Assembly (NCBI GenBank): GCA_002490725.1
Contig: DKUN01000007.1
Location: 1-64,000, forward strand
Direction: 5' to 3'
Length of the DNA stretch: 64,000 nucleotides
Source: Porphyromonadaceae bacterium UBA7203
Lineage (GTDB): Bacteria > Bacteroidota > Bacteroidia > Bacteroidales > Muribaculaceae
Positions 27,965 to 37,750 of the stretch are shown here, one piece after another. Made by a program: the position numbers and the translations under genes. Each line of letters starts with the position of its first letter. Within the stretch, counting starts at the first letter, position 1. The notes under the pieces were generated by a model. The model was not told the origin of the DNA. It did no database searches and was given only the letters and a program-made list of their open reading frames with translations.

Positions 27965-29608
27965 ATGCGCTTTTCTAAAACTATAGTAATTGCTGCCGCA
28001 ATGATCGGCGGCGCCGCACAAGCCGGTGCAGACATTCCCTCACTGAAGACAAAAGGAGAAGTTCTGCAGATTCTTCATGACGGATACAGGCAGCAATTTC
28101 CATGGATAGTGAGCCCTGACGTCGCAGTCGACACCATCGTCACTACGGCGATGAATGTGACTCTGATTTCACCTGTAGATACCTTGAAGATAAACACCGG
28201 CGCGGAATGGAGCGCTACCGACGTAGCCGTGATTACGGAGAAAGGCGACACCGCCCTGACCCGCATAGTGCGCCGTCCGGCCGATGTCTACACCTATCCC
28301 GACCAAAACATCGGCGGCAAACTGCTCGGCAATAGAATAACCCGCAGGCAGGCCCGCTTTGACCTCGATGCCCTGATGAACGCTCTGCGCGAAATCCACC
28401 CCGACATCTACTCCGTATGCGGCCAGGAAAAACTGCTGACGCGCTTCAACGAGGTCAGTGAGTCGCTGCCCGACACGCTGACCACCGTAGAATTCTACAA
28501 GGCTGCGGCTCCTTTGGTGAGCATGATAGGCGACGGCCACACCATGCTGCGCTTCCCCTATAACGATGTGTTCACACAGGAACTGTTGCGGCTGCCGTTA
28601 TTTGTCGATGTGAAGTCCGACCGCACGCTGAAAGCCGCAACCTGCATAGACTCCATCGTGCCTGCAGGAGCCGACATCCTCTCGATCAACGGCAAAAGCG
28701 CCGGCCGGATGATTGAAGAGATGCTCCCCTATGTCAGCGGCGAGCGCGACTTCTACAAGGTTATGCGCTTAGACAATGAGTTTGCGGCACTGTTCGAGAT
28801 GCTCTATGGCGGCCAAGACTCATATGAGGTTGAATTCACCGCACCGGGAAAGAAAAAAGTCGAAAACGCCGTGCTTCCGGCATCCCGGTTTCGCGACCTT
28901 GCGGAACGCTGCCCCAAACGGAAATCACCGGCTCCAAAGGCCGACTACTCCTACACGATTGACGCAAACCGAGGCGTGGCGGTGATGGACTTCCGCCGGT
29001 TTCACGGCTCGCCGCGGCAGATGACGCAGTTCTGCGACTCGATGTTTGCCGACATGAAAGCGCGAGGCATCGACCGGCTGATTATCGACGTGCGCAACAA
29101 CGGCGGCGGCAACTCGGCCATCGGCGACGTGCTGCTCCGCTATATCTCGCCGGTGCCGTTCACCCAGTTCAGCCTGACTCTGGTCAACCGCAGCGCCAGA
29201 GTGCTCCGCATGATCGGCAACTCCGACTTCCACCCTGCGGTAAAACTCTACCGAACCTCTGCCAATAATTACATCATGCCCCTCGATGCCGACAAAGGCC
29301 ATTTTGACGGTAAAGTCATTCTCCTGACAAGCAATCACACATTCTCGTCGGCTGCGTCATTCTCATGGGCCTTCAAGCACTTCGGATGCGGCCGGGTTGT
29401 CGGCGAGGAGAGCGGCGGCATGAACGTGGCCTATGGCGACATACTCACCTGGTTCGCCCCGGTTTCGGGCCTGGCATGCACAATTTCGTGGAAAAGGTTC
29501 TGGCATCCCGGAGCTGACGAGACCGACATCCACGGCACCCTGCCCGACGTGAAAACGACTGCCGACGAAGCTCTCTCGACCGCACTCAACATGATGACAA
29601 CACTCTAA
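27965..29608 (+). CDS. Secreted S41-family peptidase
   Basis: A 547-residue exported protein with a signal peptide to about residue 23. The N-terminal half is a poorly conserved domain (TRRQARFDLDALMNALREIH). A catalytic S41 (C-terminal processing protease/tricorn-like) domain follows, with LIIDVRNNGGGNSAIGD and the nucleophile serine 461/462 in NHTFSSAASF, then GEESGG. No clear PDZ domain is present. It leads a unit with an ABC ATPase (2-nt gap) and a FtsX-like permease. Processing of an exported peptide by this transporter is a reasonable guess, but nothing in the sequence shows the substrate. Confidence 0.85.
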   Translation: MRFSKTIVIAAAMIGGAAQAGADIPSLKTKGEVLQILHDGYRQQFPWIVSPDVAVDTIVTTAMNVTLISPVDTLKINTGAEWSATDVAVITEKGDTALTRIVRRPADVYTYPDQNIGGKLLGNRITRRQARFDLDALMNALREIHPDIYSVCGQEKLLTRFNEVSESLPDTLTTVEFYKAAAPLVSMIGDGHTMLRFPYNDVFTQELLRLPLFVDVKSDRTLKAATCIDSIVPAGADILSINGKSAGRMIEEMLPYVSGERDFYKVMRLDNEFAALFEMLYGGQDSYEVEFTAPGKKKVENAVLPASRFRDLAERCPKRKSPAPKADYSYTIDANRGVAVMDFRRFHGSPRQMTQFCDSMFADMKARGIDRLIIDVRNNGGGNSAIGDVLLRYISPVPFTQFSLTLVNRSARVLRMIGNSDFHPAVKLYRTSANNYIMPLDADKGHFDGKVILLTSNHTFSSAASFSWAFKHFGCGRVVGEESGGMNVAYGDILTWFAPVSGLACTISWKRFWHPGADETDIHGTLPDVKTTADEALSTALNMMTTL

Positions 29609-29610
29609 CC

Positions 29611-30300
29611 ATGACCTGCAACATGATTAAAACCGACAAACTTTGCAAAGTGTTTAGCACCGACGAGATTGAAACGCACGCACTGACCAACGTGAATTTC
29701 ACGGTGAAGAAGGGCGAATTCGTAGCCGTGATGGGCCCGTCGGGCTGCGGCAAGTCAACGCTGCTCAACATTATAGGCCTGCTCGACAACCCGACCTCGG
29801 GCAGCTACATGCTGTTCGGCCATGAAGTGGCCGGCCTGCGCGAAAGCGGGCGCACAAAGTTCCGCAAGGGGCGCATCGGCTTCGTGTTTCAGAGTTTCAA
29901 CCTCATCGACGAGCTGACCGTTGAGCAGAACGTGGAGTTGCCGCTGACTTACCTGGGGCTCCCGGCCGCCGAACGTCGCCGCCGTGTTGAGCGGATGCTC
30001 GAGCGAGTGCGCATTTCCCACCGCCGCAAGCATCTGCCCGCTCAGCTGTCGGGCGGCCAGCAGCAGCGTGTGGCCGTGGCCCGCGCGCTGATAACGGAGC
30101 CTGAACTGATTCTGGCCGACGAACCCACTGGCAACCTCGACTCGAAAAACGGGCGCGAGGTGATGGAGCTGCTGTCGGAACTCAACGCCGACGGCACCAC
30201 CATAGTCATGGTGACCCACTCGGAGCGCGACGCAGCCTACGCCCACCGAATCGTAAACCTCTTTGACGGATGTATAATATCGGAGGTGACATGCGGCTGA
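29611..30300 (+). CDS. ABC transporter ATP-binding protein (MacB/LolD type)
   Basis: A 229-residue ATPase of the MacB/LolD family with Walker [11 protein letters not shown]-loop FVFQSFNL, signature LSGGQQQR, Walker [10 protein letters not shown] and the switch His in VMVTHSE. It starts 2 nt after the peptidase stop; an in-frame ATG at 29623 (MIKTDKL) matches the family's usual start better, so the first four residues are doubtful. It overlaps the permease gene by 10 nt and surely forms a transporter with it. Confidence 0.95.
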   Translation: MTCNMIKTDKLCKVFSTDEIETHALTNVNFTVKKGEFVAVMGPSGCGKSTLLNIIGLLDNPTSGSYMLFGHEVAGLRESGRTKFRKGRIGFVFQSFNLIDELTVEQNVELPLTYLGLPAAERRRRVERMLERVRISHRRKHLPAQLSGGQQQRVAVARALITEPELILADEPTGNLDSKNGREVMELLSELNADGTTIVMVTHSERDAAYAHRIVNLFDGCIISEVTCG

Positions 30301-32642
30301 GACTGATTCTGCAGACCCTGGCGGCGCAGCCGTGGCTCACCGCCTTCAAGGTGCTGGCCCTCGGCGTGGGGCTCGCCATTGGCAGTTTTCTGCTGATGCG
30401 CGTCGAGCACGACCATAGCATTGACCGCTGCTTTCCCGACTACGGGCGCATTTATCAGCTCTGGACGGTAATCGACGAGGATGGCAAACCGCAGCTGCGC
30501 CTGCCCGGAGTGCTCAACGGAGCTTTTCCCGACGAAATACGCCGCAAGCTCGACAAGTATGTCGAAACAGTCACGCTGACTAACGGCAGCCTGACCTGCG
30601 ACCTGACTACCGACGACGGGAAAACGGAAACGGCGACAATTCACAACATCGACAAGTTTTTTTTCGACACTTTCGGGCTCAAGATTCTTGCGGGGCGGAA
30701 ATCGGTCGACGGCTTGGGCGAGAAAGCCATCTGGTTCAACAGCGAGGAGGCACAGCGCTTTTTCGGCAACGACAGCCCCGAAGGCCACTCGCTGAAAGTC
30801 AGCTCGATGGCAGGCAAGGCGGTCGGCACGTTCGAAACCATCCCCGAGGAGTCAACCCTGGCTAATCTCACCATTCTGAGCCTGAACCCTGAAGCGTCGG
30901 AGCACGGCGGCAAAACCTATGCCAAGCTCAAAAAGGGCGCCGACGCCGCGGAGTTCAACCGCGAGCTGGCCAAACTGTGGCAGAGCGTAACCCCCGACAC
31001 GGAGGGAATGAGCATGACCGTTGAGGCCGCGCCGCTGACCGACACCTACCACGCCTCCGGGCAGATGCAGCGCATAACGCTGACTCTCGTAGTGCTGGCC
31101 GGACTGTTGATTTTCGTCACGGCGATGAACTACGTGCTGCTGTCGCTCGCCGGCACGTCGCGCCGCGCCAAGGCCGTGGGCGTGCAGAAGTGTAGCGGCG
31201 CGTCATCCCTGTCAATCGTCGCGACCTTCGCGGCCGAAACGGCCCTGCTGATGCTCGCCGCGCTCGCGGTGGTGGCCGCGCTCTACTATGGCTCCGAGCG
31301 GTGGTTTGCCGACTCGCTGGGCTACTCGGTTACGCAATATGTCAGCCTCAAGCGCCTGTGGGTGCTCGGCGCGGTGATGGCGGCGGTGTTCGCGGCATCG
31401 GCGCTGGTGCCGGGCGTGATGATGGCGCGCATTCCGGCGGCCCACGTGTTTCGCAGCTTCAGGCAGAAACGCGGTGCATGGAAAATAGCCTTGCTTGCCC
31501 TCGAAATCGCTGCGGCGGCGTTCGCCCTCGGCCTGACTGCAGTGGCCGCGCGCCAATACGCGCACATAACAGAAGGCGACCGCGGCTTCAACCGCGAGCG
31601 CCTGGCGCTGCTCGGCATCGGCATGGGGCGCAACGCCAACGCTCTCAACAGTCTTGTCACTCCCCTGCCCTACGTCGAGGCGACCTCGTGGATCAACCTG
31701 CCTCCCGGCACTTTTGCCAGCGACTGGCGCGACCGTTTCTATCTCACCGACGGCAGCCACCGCGAAATCGAGGCCACTCACCCAATAGCGCAGACCAACG
31801 TGTTCAGCTTCCTGCAGATTCCGCTGCTTGCGGGCCGCATCGAGGGAGTGGAGCTGAGAGAGGAGTCGTGGAACTTCAAGTCGTTCGAGAAGCGCGACGT
31901 GGCCGACGTGGCCGTCAGCCGGAAGTTCGCCGAGCGGATGGGATGCACGCCTGAACAGGCCGTAGGGCGCACCATTACGCGCGGCGAGGCCGACGAGGCC
32001 TACTGTCAGCCCATGCACATCGCCGCCGTGTGCGAAGACATCAAATATGGCGGATACTTCCTGCCTGACCAGCCGGCGGTTTACCGTCTTCACCGCGACG
32101 GCACCGTCACGGGCCGGATGATGGTGAGGCTCCGGGAGCCGTTCGAGGCCAATCTTGAGCGCCTGCGCCGCGACGTGGCCGAGGCGTTTCCGGGCGAAGA
32201 CATCGACGTCGACGACTACGCCGGGCTGATGCGCGAACCCTATCGCGAAATCAACTCGTTCAGAATTCTGGCCATGCTCTCGTCGGCGGTGATTATGCTG
32301 ATTGCGGCAATGGGGCTGCTCGCCTATCTGCGCGACGAGATTGCCCGCCGCACCAAAGAGATTGCCGTGCGCAAAATCAACGGCGCCTCGTCGGCCGACA
32401 TCATAAAGATGCTCGCCATGTCGGTAATCAAGGTGGCGGTTCCGGCCGCGGCTGCCGGCGCTGCCGGCGCCGCCATGGTTGGCAGCCGGTGGATGGAACA
32501 ATTCGACTCAAAGGCAGGCAGCGGCACGGCCGAGCCCTGGCAGGCGGCGTTGGCGCTGCTGATTGCAGTGGTTGTGGCCGTAGTCATGTTGGCGCTGCGC
32601 ACCGCACTGGCCAATCCGAGCGAATCGCTCCGCAGCGAGTAG
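30291..32642 (+). CDS. FtsX-like ABC transporter permease
   Basis: A 783-residue permease of the MacB/FtsX-like type. A first membrane helix at about 15-35 is followed by an extracytoplasmic MacB core domain (about 40-240), three helices (about 260-400), a second large extracytoplasmic part, and three last helices (about 650-783) with the conserved EIAVRKINGAS at the coupling region. The start at 30291 has an unusually good ribosome-binding site (GGAGGTGA), overlapping the ATPase end by 10 nt. A duplicated permease of this kind is typical of Bacteroidetes and may move peptides or lipoproteins out of the membrane. Its end is 2 nt from the convergent endonuclease gene. Confidence 0.9.
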   Translation: MRLRLILQTLAAQPWLTAFKVLALGVGLAIGSFLLMRVEHDHSIDRCFPDYGRIYQLWTVIDEDGKPQLRLPGVLNGAFPDEIRRKLDKYVETVTLTNGSLTCDLTTDDGKTETATIHNIDKFFFDTFGLKILAGRKSVDGLGEKAIWFNSEEAQRFFGNDSPEGHSLKVSSMAGKAVGTFETIPEESTLANLTILSLNPEASEHGGKTYAKLKKGADAAEFNRELAKLWQSVTPDTEGMSMTVEAAPLTDTYHASGQMQRITLTLVVLAGLLIFVTAMNYVLLSLAGTSRRAKAVGVQKCSGASSLSIVATFAAETALLMLAALAVVAALYYGSERWFADSLGYSVTQYVSLKRLWVLGAVMAAVFAASALVPGVMMARIPAAHVFRSFRQKRGAWKIALLALEIAAAAFALGLTAVAARQYAHITEGDRGFNRERLALLGIGMGRNANALNSLVTPLPYVEATSWINLPPGTFASDWRDRFYLTDGSHREIEATHPIAQTNVFSFLQIPLLAGRIEGVELREESWNFKSFEKRDVADVAVSRKFAERMGCTPEQAVGRTITRGEADEAYCQPMHIAAVCEDIKYGGYFLPDQPAVYRLHRDGTVTGRMMVRLREPFEANLERLRRDVAEAFPGEDIDVDDYAGLMREPYREINSFRILAMLSSAVIMLIAAMGLLAYLRDEIARRTKEIAVRKINGASSADIIKMLAMSVIKVAVPAAAAGAAGAAMVGSRWMEQFDSKAGSGTAEPWQAALALLIAVVVAVVMLALRTALANPSESLRSE

Positions 32643-32644
32643 CG

Positions 32645-33670
32645 TCAGCGCAGATTGAAGCGGGCAACCACCGCACGATGGTCGCTGGGCCAGATGCCGA
32701 GCGGAGCTACAATGTCGCGTTTGCCCCATTCCTGCAGCGTCCGCTCTCCGCGAACTATATCTTCCTGCGGGCCGACAATATAGACCCGGAGCAGTTCAAG
32801 GCTTTCGTCGGGAACGTAAAACACGTAGTCAATGCGGTCGCGCTCGTCGGCCTTCATGGCCCACGACAGCCGCTTCACCTCGGCGTCGGGATTGGACGAC
32901 GGGTAAGTGTAGCCCGGATGAGTCAGCGGGTCGGGCCACATCTGCCTGTAGGCATCGACCAGACCGCCCTCGCGCAGAATCCTGACTGACGGCCAATCGA
33001 TTACCACACCGCGATGGTCGGCAGTCGACGCCGTTGCTTCCGTCCAGTCCTGGCCCGACGGCTCGTTGAGATCGCCGGCAAAAAAGACAAGGCTGCCACA
33101 GTCGCGCTCGCGGGCAATATCAGCCACAGCCGCCTCTGCGGCCTCGTCACGGAGCGACAGCAGATTGCGCCTCATCAGCTCCGCCTCGTCCGTAACCGGC
33201 TCGATTTCGCTCCAGTCAACGCCTGAATATCCGCGCGGCTCATAATAAGTATCATTCTGATAATCGAAATGAGCCGTATAGGCCGCAATGCGCCTGCCGT
33301 CGATATAGGTTACGAGTTTATAGACCGAGCCGTGGTCATCTTTCAGCGGAAAGACGGTTGCGGAGTCAGCGACTTCAGTCCGGCTAAGCAAGCCGGTGTC
33401 AGACGAATAGAACGAATGGTACTCATATCCGCGTTCGGCAAGGGCCTGAACGATGCGGTCACAGAAGCGGGTGCCGCGATAGTTGCGGACCTCGCTGAGC
33501 ATTACCAGGTCGGGCTGCTGGCGGGCAATCTCGTCGGCCATGGCGTCAAAACCGCCGGGAATCATAGTTCCCTCCTGCCACACATTGAACTGCATCACAC
33601 ATATCTCACGCGCCATCGCTGATGAAGCGATGAGTAAAAAGGCTAAAACCGTTGTCAATACATTTTTCAT
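32645..33670 (-). CDS. Exported endonuclease/exonuclease/phosphatase-family protein
   Basis: A 341-residue EEP-fold hydrolase with a signal peptide (MKNVLTTVLAFLLIASSAMA). The EEP motifs are present: MQFNVWQEG near the start, VMLSEV (metal-binding Glu), FAGDLNEPSG and WPSDHRAVVARF with the final catalytic His. Substrates in the family range from DNA to sphingomyelin and inositol phosphates, so the specificity is open; export argues against DNA repair. The start at 33670 was set by the signal peptide; the frame is open to 33877 but that part runs over the tRNA gene on the other strand. Confidence 0.88.
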   Translation of the reverse strand: MKNVLTTVLAFLLIASSAMAREICVMQFNVWQEGTMIPGGFDAMADEIARQQPDLVMLSEVRNYRGTRFCDRIVQALAERGYEYHSFYSSDTGLLSRTEVADSATVFPLKDDHGSVYKLVTYIDGRRIAAYTAHFDYQNDTYYEPRGYSGVDWSEIEPVTDEAELMRRNLLSLRDEAAEAAVADIARERDCGSLVFFAGDLNEPSGQDWTEATASTADHRGVVIDWPSVRILREGGLVDAYRQMWPDPLTHPGYTYPSSNPDAEVKRLSWAMKADERDRIDYVFYVPDESLELLRVYIVGPQEDIVRGERTLQEWGKRDIVAPLGIWPSDHRAVVARFNLR

Positions 33671-33692
33671 AACCGCAAATTTACAAATTGTT

Positions 33693-33723
33693 TTGCAAAT
33701 CTGAGTAAAAAAACGTAACTTTG
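33693..33723 (+). promoter_or_regulatory. Promoter of tRNA-Arg
   Basis: TTG (33693-33695), exactly 20 nt, TAACTTTG (33716-33723), directly ahead of the tRNA at 33737. Confidence 0.65.
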
Positions 33724-33736
33724 CGCCCGATTGGAC

Positions 33737-33808
33737 GCCCCTGTAGTTCAACGAATAGAATAGATGATTCCGGTTCATCCGATCAGGGTTTGATTCCCTG
33801 CGGGGGTA
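33737..33808 (+). tRNA. tRNA-Arg, anticodon CCG
   Basis: A 72-nt cloverleaf without encoded CCA. The acceptor stem is GCCCCTG/CGGGGGT with two G-U pairs, the D arm is GTTC/GAAT with an 8-nt loop, the anticodon stem GATGA/TCATC is perfect with loop TTCCGGT and the anticodon CCG at 33770-33772. The variable loop is 4 nt and the T arm CAGGG/CCCTG has loop TTTGATT. It reads the arginine codon CGG. Its own promoter lies 14 nt upstream. Confidence 0.95.
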
Positions 33809-33812
33809 CAAG

Positions 33813-33852
33813 AACGACGAATCCCGAGGCCTACGCCCCGGGATTTGTCGTT
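33813..33852 (+). terminator. Terminator-like hairpin after tRNA-Arg
   Basis: A 14-bp stem with one wobble (33813-33826 with 33839-33852) followed by a short T run (TTTAAAG). It sits 4 nt past the tRNA. Confidence 0.55.
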
Positions 33853-33878
33853 TAAAGCCAATGAGCCGACTACACACA

Positions 33879-33906
33879 ACGAAAGAGCCCGCAGGGGCTC
33901 TTTCGT
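33879..33906 (-). terminator. Hairpin downstream of pgk
   Basis: A perfect 12-bp stem (33879-33890 with 33895-33906) with a 4-nt loop, 28 nt past the pgk stop on the minus strand. There is no T run after it, so its terminator role is uncertain. Confidence 0.45.
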
Positions 33907-33934
33907 CCTATATAGCAAGCTGTTTGCGCAGCTA

Positions 33935-35179
33935 TTACTTAACAGCAGCGATGCCGGGAAGAATCTTGCCTTCGATGGCTTCGAGCAGAGCGCCGCCACC
34001 GGTTGAAACGTAGCTCACCTCGTCGGCCAGACCGAACTTGTTGACGCAGGCAACTGAGTCACCGCCGCCAACGAGCGAGAATGCGCCGTTCTTGGTAGCT
34101 TTGACGATAGCGTCGGCAATTGCGCGCGAACCGCCGGTGAAGTTTTCGAACTCAAACACGCCTGCGGGGCCGTTCCAGAGAATGGTCTTGGCGGGCTCGA
34201 TAGCGGCAGCGAAAGCCTTGCTGCTCTCGGGGCCGGCATCCATGCCTTCCCAGCCTTCGGGAATATCCATTACCGAGCAAATCTGAGTATTGGCATCGTT
34301 CGAGAAAGCGTCGGCTGCAACGCAGTCGGTGCCGAGCACGAGGTTCACGCCCTTTTCCTTGGCCTTCTTCATGATGTCGAGAGCGAGGTCGAGCTTGTCG
34401 TTCTCGCAGATGCTCTGGCCGATATTGCCGCCCATGGCCTTGGCAAAGGTATAGGTCATGCCGCCGCAGAGAATCAGGTTGTCGACCTTATCCATGAGGT
34501 TTTCGATGATGCCGATTTTGGTCGATACTTTCGAGCCGCCCATGATTGCGGTGAAGGGACGCTTGATGTTGCTGAGAATGTTGTCAACGGCCTGCACTTC
34601 CTTTTCCATCAGGTAGCCGAGCATCTTGTCTTCGGGCTTGAAGTTATCGGCAATAACGGCGGTAGAGGCGTGCTTGCGGTGAGCGGTACCGAAAGCATCG
34701 TTGACATAAACGTCGGCATAGCCGGCAAGATGCTTGGCAAAAGCCTTCTGGGCAACCTTCATGGCAGCATTGGCTTCGTCATATGCGGGATCGGCCTTGT
34801 CGATGCCTACGGGCTTGCCCTCTTCCTCGGGATAGAAACGGAGGTTTTCGAGCAGGAGCACCTGGCCGGGCTTGAGGGCAGCGGCCTGAGCGTCGGCATT
34901 GGCGCAGTCGGGGGCGAACTCAACGTCGGTGCCGAGAGCTTTGGCAACCACGTCCTTGATCTGGCCGAGCGAGAATTTGGGGTTTACTTTGCCTTTGGGC
35001 TTGCCCATGTGGCTCATGATGATGAGCGAGCCGCCGTCGGCAAGAATTTTTTTGAGGGTGGGCAGTGCGCCGCGGATACGGGTGTCGTCGGTGACGTTGC
35101 CATTCTCATCCAGGGGCACATTGAAGTCAACGCGGACAATCGCCTTTTTACCGGCGAAATTGTAATTGTCGATTTTCAT
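33935..35179 (-). CDS. pgk: Phosphoglycerate kinase
   Basis: A 414-residue glycolytic kinase, converting 1,3-bisphosphoglycerate and ADP to 3-phosphoglycerate and ATP in the cytoplasm. Family landmarks are present: [16 protein letters not shown] near the start, the substrate loop [19 protein letters not shown] in the hinge region, and GGGDSVA and STGGGALLE in the nucleotide domain. The length is normal. Single-gene unit; the -7-like TAAATTTG 40 nt upstream has no TTG at the usual distance. Confidence 0.98.
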   Translation of the reverse strand: MKIDNYNFAGKKAIVRVDFNVPLDENGNVTDDTRIRGALPTLKKILADGGSLIIMSHMGKPKGKVNPKFSLGQIKDVVAKALGTDVEFAPDCANADAQAAALKPGQVLLLENLRFYPEEEGKPVGIDKADPAYDEANAAMKVAQKAFAKHLAGYADVYVNDAFGTAHRKHASTAVIADNFKPEDKMLGYLMEKEVQAVDNILSNIKRPFTAIMGGSKVSTKIGIIENLMDKVDNLILCGGMTYTFAKAMGGNIGQSICENDKLDLALDIMKKAKEKGVNLVLGTDCVAADAFSNDANTQICSVMDIPEGWEGMDAGPESSKAFAAAIEPAKTILWNGPAGVFEFENFTGGSRAIADAIVKATKNGAFSLVGGGDSVACVNKFGLADEVSYVSTGGGALLEAIEGKILPGIAAVK

Positions 35180-35282
35180 TTTTTATTACTTGTAATTAAG
35201 GTGTGTTGGTTAGTTGGCGCAAATTTACAAAAATAATCGCGAAAAGCCGATGTGTTGGCGCGTAATTTTTTTACATCGGCCC

Positions 35283-36947
35283 TCACCACCCGCGAAAGTC
35301 GCGGCTATAGGCGGCCAGGAGGTCGTCGAGAGCGCGGTCAATAAAGGGCTGGAGTTTGAGCGAGCCCGACTTGTGGGCCACATAGGCGGCCCTGTCGGCC
35401 GGAGTCATGTAGATTGCCGCATGGCGCGCGGAAAATTCCTCGGGGGCCAGACCCTTGTAGTCGCGTATCAGCTCCATCGTCGCAATGCCGCGACGTCCCA
35501 GTTTTTCAAACTCCGCAAGCCAGGGTTCGAGCTCGGCAAGGAGCGCCCGGTTGCCGCACTTGGCGCGGATTTCGGCCGGAGCGGCGGCTATGCGCTGAAA
35601 CTCGTCCATCAGCGGCTGCCAGCCCTTGGCGGCCTTGCCGTCGCCGATGCGGAACGTTTCGGTCTGCCACGACTCGTCGCGGCGATAGCCGGTCTCCGTG
35701 TCGCAGTTATGAATGGCAAAGGTGCGGTATGCCTCATAGCAGTCGGGCATAAGTTCACGCAGGCCCCGTTCCCAGCTCCCGGCCGGATCGTAGGCCGCAG
35801 GATTCCAGGAGTAGTCGGCCACACCATAGAGGCCGAGTTTCGAGGCCTCGCCATGCTCCATCGGGTTGCTCACCACTGCACACACCTCGCTCTCGGTCAG
35901 CGACGTGTCGAGCCCGTAGGCCGGGCCCTGGAGCAGATAGTTGCGCGCATAGTCGGTCACGGGCCAGTTCCACCAGTAGAAGCCGGGGCGCTTCACGAGA
36001 GCGTTGAAAAAGTCCATCGTGTCGCGCGTCAGGTCGGAACATACAAAGTCGCCGGTGTACATGACGTCGATTTCAGGCAGGAGCGTGCGCCCGTAGATGG
36101 CGCTGGCGCCATTCTCGGTCGGATTGGCCCACAGGCGCGAATAGTCGGTCGGGCAGACGGCGAGATTGCTCACGCCCTTATGGGTTCTGACAAAGTCTTC
36201 GGTCAGATTGTTGAGCAGCTCGCACTGGCGGTAGGGATTGGTGCCCTCGCCCTCGATGTCGTCGAAGAAAATGGCAAACGAGCGCACCCCGAGGTCATAC
36301 ATCATCTCGAACTTGCAGAGCAGGCTGTCATAGTCCTGCTTATCCCAGCGTATATCCTTGCCGGGGTGTATTGCCCAGACAAAGTCGACGTGGTTGCGTC
36401 CGCACGCCTCGACCAGCTCGCGGATGTTGCGCGCCTGGTCGGCCGGATACGGCTCGCGCCAATGGGGCGACGAATGATACGGGTCATCTTTGGGGCCGTA
36501 GATATACGTGTTGAGCTTGTTACGTCCATAAAAGTCAATCAGCGAGAGGCGCACTTCGTGGCTCCACGGGGCGCCATAAAAGCCCTCGACAACGCCGCGA
36601 CGGCCTATTTCGGGCCAGTCGTTTACGGTCATGCACGGGAGCGAGTCGGCGGGAACGGACTCGAGAATCCGGGCCAGGGTCTGCCGGCCGTAAAAGACGC
36701 CGCGCTCGTCATAGCCGTGAATGCGGGCGCCGCGAGGGCCGATTGTGAGCGTGTAGGCGCCGGAGCGGGGCTTCACGTCATTGCCGGGTCCGACCGTTGC
36801 GGTCACCTTGAGTTTCGACGCATTGCGATACTCGCCGGTCAGTTCCATTGAGCGCGGAGTCGGATTAATCACTATAGGCCGGGGCGACGCGGCCCATGCG
36901 GTCAGGGCAAGAAAAATGCCCGTCAGAAGGTTAACAAGTCGTCTCAT
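35283..36947 (-). CDS. GH84 beta-N-acetylglucosaminidase (O-GlcNAcase-like), short form
   Basis: A 554-residue exported enzyme (signal peptide ending about residue 20; the start was set at 36947 for that reason). An N-terminal alpha/beta domain (about 25-115) leads into the GH84 barrel with GVVEGFYGAPWS and the paired catalytic aspartates Asp229-Asp230 (FFDDIEGEG), used in substrate-assisted hydrolysis of beta-GlcNAc. The family's well-studied Bacteroides member has more than 700 residues; here the C-terminal domain after the helical part is missing, and the sequence ends at DFRGW. Likely to take GlcNAc from host mucin or O-GlcNAc glycans. Its -7-like TATCTTTG lies at 36955-36962. Confidence 0.93.
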   Translation of the reverse strand: MRRLVNLLTGIFLALTAWAASPRPIVINPTPRSMELTGEYRNASKLKVTATVGPGNDVKPRSGAYTLTIGPRGARIHGYDERGVFYGRQTLARILESVPADSLPCMTVNDWPEIGRRGVVEGFYGAPWSHEVRLSLIDFYGRNKLNTYIYGPKDDPYHSSPHWREPYPADQARNIRELVEACGRNHVDFVWAIHPGKDIRWDKQDYDSLLCKFEMMYDLGVRSFAIFFDDIEGEGTNPYRQCELLNNLTEDFVRTHKGVSNLAVCPTDYSRLWANPTENGASAIYGRTLLPEIDVMYTGDFVCSDLTRDTMDFFNALVKRPGFYWWNWPVTDYARNYLLQGPAYGLDTSLTESEVCAVVSNPMEHGEASKLGLYGVADYSWNPAAYDPAGSWERGLRELMPDCYEAYRTFAIHNCDTETGYRRDESWQTETFRIGDGKAAKGWQPLMDEFQRIAAAPAEIRAKCGNRALLAELEPWLAEFEKLGRRGIATMELIRDYKGLAPEEFSARHAAIYMTPADRAAYVAHKSGSLKLQPFIDRALDDLLAAYSRDFRGW

Positions 36948-36991
36948 ACAGGGGCAAAGATACAAAAAATCAACAAATTCCACACAAAAAT

Positions 36992-37022
36992 TTGCTCACC
37001 TCACGAAAAATACGTAACTTTG
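36992..37022 (+). promoter_or_regulatory. Promoter of the rpsF-rpsR-rplI operon
   Basis: TTG (36992-36994), exactly 20 nt, TAACTTTG (37015-37022), with about 48 nt to the first start codon. It is closely back to back with the GH84 promoter region. Confidence 0.7.
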
Positions 37023-37070
37023 CGGCGCTCAAAAAGCAAAATATCACATTTTTAAACAAACCAAACCAAA

Positions 37071-37439
37071 ATGAACAACTACGAAACCGTTTTCATTCTG
37101 ACTCCCGTTTTGTCTGACGCACAGGCAAAGGAAGCGGTAGATAAGTTCACTTCGCTGCTCACCGACAACGGTGCCACCATCGTGAACGAGGAAAACTGGG
37201 GCCTGCGCAAGCTCGCTTATCCCATCGAAAAGAAATCTACCGGCTACTACACTCTGGTAGAGTTCGACGCCGAGCCCGGTGTAATCAAGAAGCTCGAAAC
37301 CGCCTTCCGTCGCGACGAGCGCGTTATCCGCTTCCTGACTTTCCGTCTCGACAAGTATGCTAAAGAATATGCCGACAAGCGCCGTGCACGCCGCAGCGCC
37401 GCATCTGCAAGTGTTGAACAGGCTCCCGCCGCTGAATAA
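37071..37439 (+). CDS. rpsF: Ribosomal protein S6
   Basis: A 122-residue S6 protein of the small ribosomal subunit ([12 protein letters not shown] at the N-terminus, a ferredoxin-like fold, and a flexible Ala-rich tail). It is the first gene of a ribosomal operon, 14 nt before rpsR. The usual neighbour ssb is absent. Confidence 0.97.
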   Translation: MNNYETVFILTPVLSDAQAKEAVDKFTSLLTDNGATIVNEENWGLRKLAYPIEKKSTGYYTLVEFDAEPGVIKKLETAFRRDERVIRFLTFRLDKYAKEYADKRRARRSAASASVEQAPAAE

Positions 37440-37453
37440 TCCCGCAAGAAACC

Positions 37454-37723
37454 ATGGCACAAGCTAATTCCGAAATCCGTTACCTCTCCACCCCCAACGT
37501 GGATAAGAACAAGAAGAAATACTGCCGTTTCAAGCGTAGCGGCATCAAGTATATCGACTACAAGGATGCTGAGTTCCTCAAAAAGTTCCTCAACGAACAG
37601 GGCAAGCTCCTTCCCCGCCGCATCACCGGCACCTCGCTGAAGTTCCAGCGTCGCGTGGCTCAGGCCGTTAAGCGCGCACGTCACCTGGCTCTTCTGCCCT
37701 TCGTAACCGACCTCATGAAATAA
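37454..37723 (+). CDS. rpsR: Ribosomal protein S18
   Basis: An 89-residue S18, partner of S6 in the 30S platform; the core [19 protein letters not shown] and [19 protein letters not shown] is typical. The length is normal. It lies between rpsF and rplI. Confidence 0.98.
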   Translation: MAQANSEIRYLSTPNVDKNKKKYCRFKRSGIKYIDYKDAEFLKKFLNEQGKLLPRRITGTSLKFQRRVAQAVKRARHLALLPFVTDLMK

Positions 37724-37750
37724 ACCCATTAAGATTAGGAGACAATAACT

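Noticed and set aside
31212..32501. 429-codon minus-strand frame over the ABC permease
   Set aside because: Shadow of the permease gene; composition is His/Arg/Gly-rich without a domain.
35214..36851. 545-codon plus-strand frame over the GH84 gene
   Set aside because: Antisense to an enzyme with intact GH84 motifs; no domain of its own.
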